Shown here: positions 43,601 through 50,800 of the stretch, in pieces
Layout of the letters: each line of letters begins with the position of its first letter
Position numbering within the stretch: position 1 is the stretch's first letter
DNA from: Saprospiraceae bacterium
GTDB taxonomy: Bacteria; Bacteroidota; Bacteroidia; Chitinophagales; Saprospiraceae
Direction of reading: 5' to 3'
Assembly: GCA_018057925.1 (NCBI GenBank)
Contig: JAGPCT010000006.1
Coordinates: 75,603-136,449 of the forward strand
Length of the DNA: 60,847 bases
Notes under the pieces: generated by a model
What the model saw: only the letters and a program-made list of their open reading frames with translations
Databases searched by the model: none
What the model was told of the DNA's origin: nothing
Program-made: the position numbers and the translations under genes

Positions 43601-44522
43601 TCTCTTCGCCAGAGGAAATGATGGAAATGGAGCCAATTACCCTATACTCTTCCAAAATAATTCACTTTTTAAAGGCAAGGCAACGGTAAAAGAAGGGTTG
43701 TGGACGCTTGATTTCTATATTCCAAAGGATATCAATTATGCCATCGATACAGGAAAGTTGGTATTTTATGCAGAAAATGGAATCTATGACGCCATCGGTT
43801 ATAATTCGAAAATAAATATTGGCGGAGAAAGCAACAATCCTATTTCTGACAACCAACCACCGCTTATTGAACTGTATCTCAATGATTTGAGCTTTAAAGA
43901 GGGCGGCACAGTCAATACTACACCGATATTGATTGCTAAATTGAGTGACGATTATGGTATCAATGTTTCTAAAAGTAAAATAGGGCACGAAATTATTAGC
44001 ACGCTCAATCAGGACGCATCCACGGAGAAAATCATGAATGACTTCTATGTATCGGACAAAGACGATTACAAAAAAGGTGAAGTTAAATACCAAATGGACA
44101 AGCTCGAAGCAGGTGAATATACGCTCAAATTGAGAGCTTGGGACATTGCTAATAATAAGGCAGAGGCAGAAGTGGCATTTATAGTTTCCAATAGCGAACA
44201 AAACTCAATAACACATGTACTCAACTACCCGAATCCTTTCACAACAGCCACAAGCTTCATGTTTGAATTTGATTCACAAAACAACACTATTGAAGCGCAA
44301 ATTGATATTTTCACTGTTGCCGGCAAGTTAATCAAAACCATCAGAGAGCCCTTAAGCCCTAATGGAAAACGGTTTCAAACGGGCATTTGGGATGGAAAAG
44401 ACGCATACGGCGATCAGTTAGCCAAGGGAATTTATATATATAAAGTCAAGATATATCAGTCATTATTGAAAGAAAATAAAGTAGTTACATCGGATTTTCA
44501 AAAGCTAGTTCTATTGAAATAG
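40641..44522 (+). CDS. porU: Type IX secretion sortase PorU
   Basis: A 1293-residue gingipain-like (C25) cysteine protease/sortase. At the cell surface it removes C-terminal signals from T9SS cargo and attaches the cargo to lipopolysaccharide. An N-terminal signal-anchor region is followed by a long beta-rich prodomain. The catalytic domain has ANYIGHGGVDG (His800) and ITGTCSFATYDDPE (Cys834). Ig-like domains follow, and the C-terminal sorting-like domain starts VLNYPNPFTTATSFMFEF and ends LKLVLLK-like. PorU keeps its own CTD uncleaved. It directly precedes porV (93-base gap) and is divergent from the PorP/SprF-like gene. A -7 box for porU was not found. Confidence 0.96.
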   Translation: MQDIIPSLFFQKAKLFFLKLICFTTFFFSINFLSSQTTISHTFSLVDFQDAATKGLKEKGVLIFPYSEAQIHNQVALISTQITIGKTFQADKVTFTPYFNKNTLTIPFHEGLNSINPTFQNWTGRENNTVVITFLPGKWTSMNSFQMLDSIAFTVTLSEDLRQRNNPPLFASNSILQSIPTYKISTTDAGIYKIDNQLLSDLGISTSGLNPRNIHIYSTNAGSLPELNSEPRIDDLAEIAVFIEGENDNRWDPSDYILFYSPGSHKVFKDTDSTLTRKTNIYDDSKYFFIQINDSPGKRIQISNSPSEHILQTDSYDFYKRYEVDKVNLLREYARLGAGQIWLDELITGTSRNVDMTNIFKVDNAVAGATGTVKMAFAVRSKSKSTIQMKADNQTSDISFGTTYIEDSESRVASYNSGKLPFTQKGGQLNISYSFPQVATESLGWPDYAEINVRRYLTKSQEPIFFRLNNPGISGNIQYILNDLPNDAAIWDITNLFNIYRFPLNIVNGKGDITAPYPQQREFICFSASDIKVPQKIGLVEAQNIHGLSTPDMVIVYHQKFADEAKQYAAYRGKTSGINVVAIDIEQIKNEFSGGAQDPTGIRDMARMFYSRDPNVFKYLLLFGDGSYDYKDLTFTSVSNKVNSNYIPVYEYPRSIFDPIRSIPSDDYYGFLDENEGEIENGAIDVFVGRFPIQDKSQAQSIINKVKTYETNKETYGDWRNNLMLISDDWDNATSDNFIVQSERLFTKIKAAYPMLNFSKIFLDIFKQESTLGGQSYPTAVQAMNDQFNNGVLIANYIGHGGVDGLAQERIFDRLTLNGMKNPYRLPLFITGTCSFATYDDPEITSVGKLCFTKPEAGMIGLMTTTRSVYISSNEVFINKLFQIIYSKPNGAFLSNGEILATAKNNSSGADRLSFVLFGDPSMTLAFPKEKVVLEKVNNKELNENAPDTLHALDYIQISGSVRNGNNDIIQDFNGTVTVTVFDKSFNLFARGNDGNGANYPILFQNNSLFKGKATVKEGLWTLDFYIPKDINYAIDTGKLVFYAENGIYDAIGYNSKINIGGESNNPISDNQPPLIELYLNDLSFKEGGTVNTTPILIAKLSDDYGINVSKSKIGHEIISTLNQDASTEKIMNDFYVSDKDDYKKGEVKYQMDKLEAGEYTLKLRAWDIANNKAEAEVAFIVSNSEQNSITHVLNYPNPFTTATSFMFEFDSQNNTIEAQIDIFTVAGKLIKTIREPLSPNGKRFQTGIWDGKDAYGDQLAKGIYIYKVKIYQSLLKENKVVTSDFQKLVLLK

Positions 44523-44568
44523 TATATTACAATTGTTAACCAAACAATAAAATTCAGAAATAACAGTT

Positions 44569-44576
44569 TATATTTG
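44569..44576 (+). promoter_or_regulatory. -7 box TATATTTG for porV
   Basis: Exact TAnnTTTG match in the 93-base porU-porV gap, 40 bases before the porV ATG. No -33 box at normal spacing. porV may have its own promoter in addition to read-through. Confidence 0.5.
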
Positions 44577-44615
44577 CGGTCATTTTAATCAAAGTTATAC
44601 ATCATACATCATAAT

Positions 44616-45851
44616 ATGAAAGTATTTATCCACTTTTCAATTATCTTACTCACCTTATTTGTTTGTCAAGATTCATACGCTCAATCATCCGGCACATGTG
44701 TTGAAAGCCCCACCGGATCCGGCAATTGGATAGAACCTGATGGTTCGCCTTGTCGTAACTCAATATCCACGGTAACATCTTTTTTAAGAATCGTCCCGGA
44801 TGCCAGGACTTCCGGAATGGGAGGAGTCGGCATGGCTATATCGCCGGATGCCAATGCAATGCACTTCAACGCTGCCAAGCTGGCCACATCAACTAAGGAT
44901 GGCGGTATGTCATTGAGTTATGTGCCATGGTTAAAGGGATTAGGGCTAAATGATATTTTTTTAGCCTACTTGTCAGGATACTATAAATTCAGTAAAAAAG
45001 AAGCAATCTCTGCCTCTGTGCGGTATTTTTCTTTAGGAGACTTTACCTTTACAGACACACAGGGCAATATAATCGGATATGGCAAGCCCAATGAATTTGA
45101 GATTGCCGTAGGTTATAGCCGATCACTTGGAGATAAGTTGTTTGGTGCACTTACCGGTAAATTTATTTATTCTAATTTAGCCACCGGTCAGATTGTCAAT
45201 GGTGTAGATGTACAGACTGCCAAGACCGGAGCTGCCGATATATCCGTATTTTATCGTACGCCTCTTAAGACAAATACTAAAAGTAATCTCGCATTGGGTG
45301 TTGCTATCACCAACTTAGGTGGACGTATTTCATATACCAAGGCATCACCTGCTCGTGACCTGCTTCCTGCCAATTTAGGCATAGGTTTAGCATGGGACGT
45401 AGATATGGATCAATACAATCGTATAACATTAGGTGTTGACTTTAATAAATTATTGGTACCAAGTCCGGATCCTTCTTTGAAAGATGAGAATCAAAACGGA
45501 GTACCTGATTATAGAGAAAAGGCGCTATTACCGGCAATTTTGGGTTCATTTACCGATGCAGCTGGAGGTTTTAAGGAAGAATTACGAGAATGTCAATTTG
45601 GCGTAGGAGCAGAATACTGGTATAATGACCAGTTTGCTCTAAGAGCAGGATATCAATATGAAAGTCCATTAAAAGGAAACCAAAAGTATTTCACGCTTGG
45701 GCTGGGCTTAAAATATACGACATTTGGCCTCAACCTTTCTTATCTAGTCCCTACAGGAAATACAAGGAGTGCATTGGACAATACATTGAGATTTACGCTG
45801 ATGTTTGATTTTGGTACTTTTGAAGTTGACGACGATCCTAATTTAAACTAA
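44616..45851 (+). CDS. porV: Type IX secretion outer-membrane protein PorV
   Basis: A 411-residue outer-membrane barrel that carries T9SS cargo to the PorU sortase. Signal peptide FIHFSIILLTLFVCQDSYAQ, then the family signature FLRIVPDARTSGMGGVGMAI and SPDANAMHFNAAKLA, with strands to the end (TLRFTLMFDFGTFEV). A Cys pair lies in the short N-terminal region (GTCVES...SPCRNS). The TAA stop (45849-45851) is part of the stem of the terminator that follows. The order porU-porV next to gldJ-murF matches Bacteroidota gliding genomes. Complete. Confidence 0.96.
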   Translation: MKVFIHFSIILLTLFVCQDSYAQSSGTCVESPTGSGNWIEPDGSPCRNSISTVTSFLRIVPDARTSGMGGVGMAISPDANAMHFNAAKLATSTKDGGMSLSYVPWLKGLGLNDIFLAYLSGYYKFSKKEAISASVRYFSLGDFTFTDTQGNIIGYGKPNEFEIAVGYSRSLGDKLFGALTGKFIYSNLATGQIVNGVDVQTAKTGAADISVFYRTPLKTNTKSNLALGVAITNLGGRISYTKASPARDLLPANLGIGLAWDVDMDQYNRITLGVDFNKLLVPSPDPSLKDENQNGVPDYREKALLPAILGSFTDAAGGFKEELRECQFGVGAEYWYNDQFALRAGYQYESPLKGNQKYFTLGLGLKYTTFGLNLSYLVPTGNTRSALDNTLRFTLMFDFGTFEVDDDPNLN

Positions 45852-45914
45852 TACCGATTGAATATTCGTAATAGTCCAATTACATTGGCTTAGACGACTA
45901 TCTCATCGGTATTA
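45849..45914. terminator. Bidirectional terminator hairpin carrying both stop codons
   Basis: The outer stem TAATACCGAT (45849-45858) / ATCGGTATTA (45905-45914) is perfect. Inner stems are ATAGTC/GACTAT (45871-45876/45896-45901) and an apical CCAAT-tac-ATTGG. The first TAA is the porV stop and the last TTA is the purC stop on the other strand. A T-run (ATTTTTC) follows on the plus side. Confidence 0.85.
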
Positions 45915-46850
45915 TTTTTCAAAAATTGAATTCAGTACATTTTCAATGCGAGACTCAATCTGATTATAAGAATGACGTACAAATCGTTCGCCGGTGATAA
46001 TTTCATATAGTTGAATATATCTTTCGCTCACTGTATGAGCCATTTCATCATCCATAACGGGCATGATATCTCCGGGTCGGCCTTGAAACCCCTTACCAAT
46101 CAGCCATTCACGCACAAATTCTTTTGAAAGCTGATTCTGTTGGAGTCCTTTGCTTTGATTTTCGTGATAAGAATCCAAATAAAAGTATCGTGAACTATCC
46201 GGAGTGTGGATTTCATCCATTAGGGTTAAGGTATTTCCCCATAGACCAAATTCATATTTAGTATCCACTAAAATCAAACCCCTTTCTTTAGCCATCTGCT
46301 GTCCTCTGGCAAATAACTCTTTTGCCTTGACCTCCATTTGAGCATACAGAGCAGGCTCAACATAACCACCTTCAATAATTTCATCTTTTGAAATATCTAC
46401 ATCATGGCCTTCCATTGCCTTAGTGCTGGGCGTGATAATTGGTTTCTCAAAAGGGTCATTTTCTTTCATATTATCCGGCATCGCTACTCCACAAAGTTGG
46501 CGTTTTCCACTTTTATATTCACGCCATGCATGTCCGGTAAGATAGCCTCTAATTACCATCTCAATACGGATGGGTTCACATCTTTTACCTACAGAAACAT
46601 TGGGATCCGGCGTATCAATCAACCATGTGGGGATAATATCCTTCACTGACTGAAGGAAGAAAGACGCTGTTTGATTAAGCACCTGACCTTTGTATAAAAT
46701 AGTTCGAGGTAAAATATGGTCAAATGCTGAAATCCTGTCTGTCGCAACAGAAACAAAGACATCATCCCGTATGAAAACATCTCTGACCTTTCCTTTGTAT
46801 TGTATGACATCTTTGGGCAAATTAAAGTGGGTATGTCGAAATTCGTCCAT
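45912..46850 (-). CDS. purC: SAICAR synthetase (PurC)
   Basis: A 312-residue enzyme that joins aspartate to CAIR with ATP in purine biosynthesis. Motifs: YKGKVRDVF (N-terminal), SAFDHILPR, CEPIRIEMVIRGYLTGHAWREYKSG (signature), EGHDVDISKDE, LILVDTKYEFG and DEIHTPDSSRYFY, of the longer type seen in Bacteroidota. Complete. The stop codon is embedded in the hairpin shared with porV. It probably runs behind the 46902-47342 gene, since only 51 bases separate them on the same strand, and no -7 box was found between them. Confidence 0.97.
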   Translation of the reverse strand: MDEFRHTHFNLPKDVIQYKGKVRDVFIRDDVFVSVATDRISAFDHILPRTILYKGQVLNQTASFFLQSVKDIIPTWLIDTPDPNVSVGKRCEPIRIEMVIRGYLTGHAWREYKSGKRQLCGVAMPDNMKENDPFEKPIITPSTKAMEGHDVDISKDEIIEGGYVEPALYAQMEVKAKELFARGQQMAKERGLILVDTKYEFGLWGNTLTLMDEIHTPDSSRYFYLDSYHENQSKGLQQNQLSKEFVREWLIGKGFQGRPGDIMPVMDDEMAHTVSERYIQLYEIITGERFVRHSYNQIESRIENVLNSIFEK

Positions 46851-46901
46851 GTAAGACTATATTTTAATAAGAAGAAAATACAAAAGCTACGTTTATTAAT
46901 G

Positions 46902-47342
46902 CTACAAATTTCGGATTGTGTTCCTATCTGTTAGCACATCTTTCAATTCTTTCAAAATTTTATACTCCGATTTTACAGCTTGCTTGACGGCATCTTTAAA
47001 AGTAATAAAAGTCCCAGTATCGACTGAAGGGATATATTGCTTAACTCTGTCTTTCATAAAGCTTAAATCTTCACGCAACATAGCTCGTAGCGACGGTATG
47101 TCGTGCCAATCGCCTTCAATAGCGACTGCTCGAATCTTATCCTTAGATTCGTCCTCAATCGGATCAAGTTCAATTAAATCAATTTTGTTGGAAAATCGAA
47201 GTGGCAGATCCGTCAAAAATTGTTCAGAAATCTCAACCAACTGGGATTGCATTTCTTCATTTTCGGATTTGACCAAAAATACTTCAAGACCTTTTTCCGC
47301 CATCCTAAAAATAACCAAAAAGGCTCTGTCAATAATGGACAT
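46902..47342 (-). CDS. Small cytosolic protein, possible degenerate Nudix fold
   Basis: About 146 residues beginning MSIIDRAFLVIFRMAEKGLEVFLVKS, which has the shape of the first strands of a Nudix hydrolase, but the Nudix box (GX5EX7REUXEEXGU) is not present. The rest is helical and charged (GDWHDIPSLRAMLREDLSFM). Other explanations are possible. A longer frame reaches 47363 but overlaps a -7 box, so the ATG at 47342 is chosen. It sits immediately upstream of purC on the same strand. A 154-aa frame on the opposite strand (46918-47382) is a shadow. Confidence 0.6.
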   Translation of the reverse strand: MSIIDRAFLVIFRMAEKGLEVFLVKSENEEMQSQLVEISEQFLTDLPLRFSNKIDLIELDPIEDESKDKIRAVAIEGDWHDIPSLRAMLREDLSFMKDRVKQYIPSVDTGTFITFKDAVKQAVKSEYKILKELKDVLTDRNTIRNL

Positions 47343-47360
47343 ATTGTATAATTTGAAATA

Positions 47361-47368
47361 CAAAATTA
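47361..47368 (-). promoter_or_regulatory. -7 box TAATTTTG for the 46902-47342 gene
   Basis: The reverse complement of CAAAATTA matches TAnnTTTG, 19 bases before the ATG at 47342, and overlaps the alternative start at 47363. Confidence 0.5.
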
Positions 47369-47464
47369 ATATTAATATTTAAAATTCAAGAATAAGCAAC
47401 AATATATTTTCCATTTAAAGTAAAATAAAAAATTATCCTTAAAAATCAAGCAAAAAAATCCATT

Positions 47465-47617
47465 AACCCAAATTCCACATTAGACAAATGCGGAATCGAT
47501 TTACGACTCGTAATCAATGGTTTCTGTAAACCATTGATACGATTCGTACATCGGGATTAACCCTCATAATCAGCATTATACGGTTTTACAAAACCTTTAC
47601 TGCTGAATTCGGGATTA
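47465..47617 (+). repeat. Three-hairpin intergenic repeat, copy A
   Basis: About 150 bp folding into three successive hairpins: H1 47472-47496 (attccacatt/aatgcggaat), H2 47502-47548 (about 21-bp stem, tacgactcgta.../...acgattcgta, loop ctgt) and H3 47568-47609 (aatcagca...ggtttt/aaaacc...tgctgaatt). It differs from copy B (58438-58592) at 12 positions with no gaps (about 92% identity). It lies 265 bases upstream of the adhesin gene. Confidence 0.9.
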
Positions 47618-47762
47618 AACTAATGAAATTTTAATCTAATGGTTTCACTGTATTTTCAACCTTCAGAACGAAAATATAAGATATGAGGTAAGAAAAACGT
47701 TAATTTTACACGATTGAACAATAAACAATCCTCGGATTAACAAATAATAAAAATATATATAT

Positions 47763-47770
47763 TAATTTTG
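47763..47770 (+). promoter_or_regulatory. -7 box TAATTTTG for the SprB-like adhesin
   Basis: Exact TAnnTTTG match, 112 bases before the ATG at 47882, downstream of the hairpin repeat. No -33 box found. Confidence 0.45.
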
Positions 47771-47881
47771 CATGATTTTATTATTTAATATGAAAAATAG
47801 CAGCAAATTTTTCATTTCAGTTATCTAAATAGTATATCACATTTTTTCCGAAGGATTAAACAAAATAGAATATTACAACGT

Positions 47882-50800
47882 ATGCGCCTAAGATTTATAC
47901 TCTTCATTATATTTATTATCAACAGCTTTGGTTATCAAGCCATCGCACAACAGCTAAAATCGGTCAAACCTTCTGAAACAGAAGTGATAGGTTTAAGAAA
48001 TTGCGCAACCAGAAGCCCTGGATCTGTTAGTTATGGCCCTATAGTAGGACAAAGTAATGATGGCCGACCGGACACCATATTCCTTTGTTACCAAGATCAA
48101 ATTTCAATTAAAAATAACGGTGACGGCGATTTCAACACAGGCGACCCGGATCCTTTAACTCCATCAGCTGCAGGTTTTCTATTATACGGCGCTCCACCTA
48201 CCGTCAATGGCAATACATTTGCTGCTATTCAGGCAGATAATGTTCTTAGTAACCCGCCTCCACCACCCGGAGAATTATGGTATTTCATGGGGACGCCCAA
48301 TGGAGATATCACCCTATACAATGATGGCTCTGTAAATCAATGGTTTAATGCAGGTTCACCTTTTACACTGTACCTTGCTCCGGCAACATTCGACGCATAT
48401 ACTGTTTCGGGTGGGGAGTATTTTGGTCAATATGAAGGGGGTGGCTCTTGCGTTAAAGTAAATACATCCTCCGCATTTCCGGTTGTTTATTTGAATGAAA
48501 TTAGTATGGATAACTTTACGACGCCCAGTCCCACAACTCTTTCAGGGTCTTTTTTTGTAAATGGCGGATTTCCTGAATTCAAATCCAATGCACGATATAC
48601 AGTTACTATAGTCAAAAAAGGCAATCCCGGTCAAGTTGCCAATATATTTGGTGGACCTTTTTCTCATGGAAGTAAGGTATCTTTCGCTGTTCCAAGTGCC
48701 GGAACGTATATCGTTACCATTTTAGATGGTAAGAATTGTGGCATAACGCAGGAAATTGTAATGCCCCAAGGAAATGTCTCCGTCTTGGCTTCATCCGGCA
48801 GCGTTGCCTATAACGATGATATATGCATAGACTTCACCGTGAAGGATTTTAAAGATTTATTGGGCGGCGAATTTGCTATTGGTTTTAATCCGAATGATTT
48901 ACAGTACACCAACATTACCTTTCCTGCTGCTAATCCGCTCAACCTCTCTATCAATGGAAACTTTGGTTTGACTGAGGTAGCAAATGGATACATCAACTTT
49001 GCCTGGACTGACCCCAACCTAAGCAAAAAAACGCTCCCTGACAACACAATTATATTTTCAGTATGCTTTAAAGCCATCGGAAAGCCTGGTACTCAAACAC
49101 CTGTCATCATTAAACCCAAGAAAAATGGAGCCTTCGAATTTACAGATTATGACGGTACATTCTATTCTATCAAAAACACAAATGGCATCGTCACCATTAC
49201 CAACCCTACTGACTTACAGGTGTTTTTTAATGTTTGCAGCACAACTGGCAATACAGGTTCAATAACTTTTACAGCATTTGGTCCGGACGCCCAATATAAT
49301 TACGATATCAACAATAGCGGCGCTACCAATATTGCTGACAATGGCGTATCCGTAACCATTAACAACTTAACTCCGGGTACTCATGTGGTAGATGTCTTTA
49401 CAACTTCAGGTGTCCATGTAATTACCAATGTGCAAGTATTAAATGCGCCTCCTATAATAGTTACTCCGACAATAACCAATCCGAAATGTGTCAATAGTAG
49501 TGATGGCGCCATCCAACTCAGTATCAATGGCGGCAATCAGCCTTATGCAATCGAATGGTCTAATTTTACTTTTAATACAACATCTGTTTCAAACCTAAAT
49601 AATGGTGTCTATCAGGTGACGATTACAGACAATACAGGTTGCGTATTTTCTGAAAACTTTACTATTAACACGACACCTATGGCTATCAATCCACCTACTA
49701 TTGTAGATCCGGCTTGCTCCGGCCAAACATCCGGTTCAATTACTGTTTCTGCCTCAGGTGGCAATCCATTTACCGGAAACGTATATGATTATAGCTGGTC
49801 TTTTAATAACATTAAACAGAATAAAGTTGCTACCGGTACACTCACCAATATTCCGGAAGGCGTCTATTCACTGACCGTTACCGATGCCAATGGCTGCGAA
49901 GCTGTATCCAACTTCACATTAAAGCCGGGAGTTACTATCGATGCCACAGTAATCAAACAATTACCGGTATGCTATGGTGATGGTAAGGGTAAATTAACTA
50001 TTACAGGGACAACAAATGGTACAACAACAGGGCCCTACACTTTTACTTGGAGTCCTAATGCTGTCAATCCGGTAAATAACGCAACTTCTTCTATTGTATC
50101 TGGGCTTAATAATGGGAATTTTACCGTCACTGTATCTGATGCCAATGGTTGTTTTGTCAAGAAAGACTATACTATTGATGGTCCGGGGGAAATTAAGTTT
50201 TTAATTTCAGGACTCAAAGATGATGAATGTGGCACTCAACCCAAAGGCGCTGCACTTATATTCGATGGAAGTGGAAACACAACTCCTTTTCCTGATCCCA
50301 ACAATCCGGGAAGTGGATTTTATCGATTTACTTGGTCTAATGGATCTAATCCAACTACAGTTGATGCAGTAAGCCTCAATCTTACCAATTTAATGGGAAG
50401 TGGCTCCGGTATCCGATATTATGTGACCATCACAGGTGCGGATGGGTGTACTGCCGATACTTCTTTTTTGATATTTAAAAAAGACGCTCCTAAGATTTCC
50501 TTCGATACAGTCCATACAATTGCATGTGCAGGGGGTAATGACGGAATCATCAAAGCGAACATTACCACCAATGGCTCTGAAATTGCCACTGTATTTTGGA
50601 GTAACAATGCCGGTATCCCTGTTAATGGCGGTGACCCTAAGACTACCTACACCTCAACTATTTCCAATCTCAACGGCGGTGATTATATTATAACGATTAC
50701 CACACTAAGTGGATGCACAGTTACAGATACAGTCACTCTAACCGGGCAAGGCTCACTTTCCATAGACAATAATGTCATTGTCCCAAGCAAATGTCCTGAT

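Larger units (their letters stand above)
47343..47881. other. Divergent intergenic region with a full three-hairpin repeat
   Basis: 539 bases before the large adhesin gene. Contains a minus-strand -7 box for the 46902-47342 gene, the three-hairpin repeat (47465-47617) and a -7 box for the adhesin (47763-47770). The rest is AT-rich with no gene. Confidence 0.7.

Noticed and set aside
43662-44201. 179-codon minus-strand frame
   Set aside because: Antisense to the porU C-terminal region, with composition typical of a reverse-strand shadow.
46918-47382. 154-codon plus-strand frame opposite the 46902-47342 gene
   Set aside because: Product is Ser/Ile-rich and low complexity, as expected for an antisense frame; the minus-strand gene has a promoter box and an operon-like position before purC.
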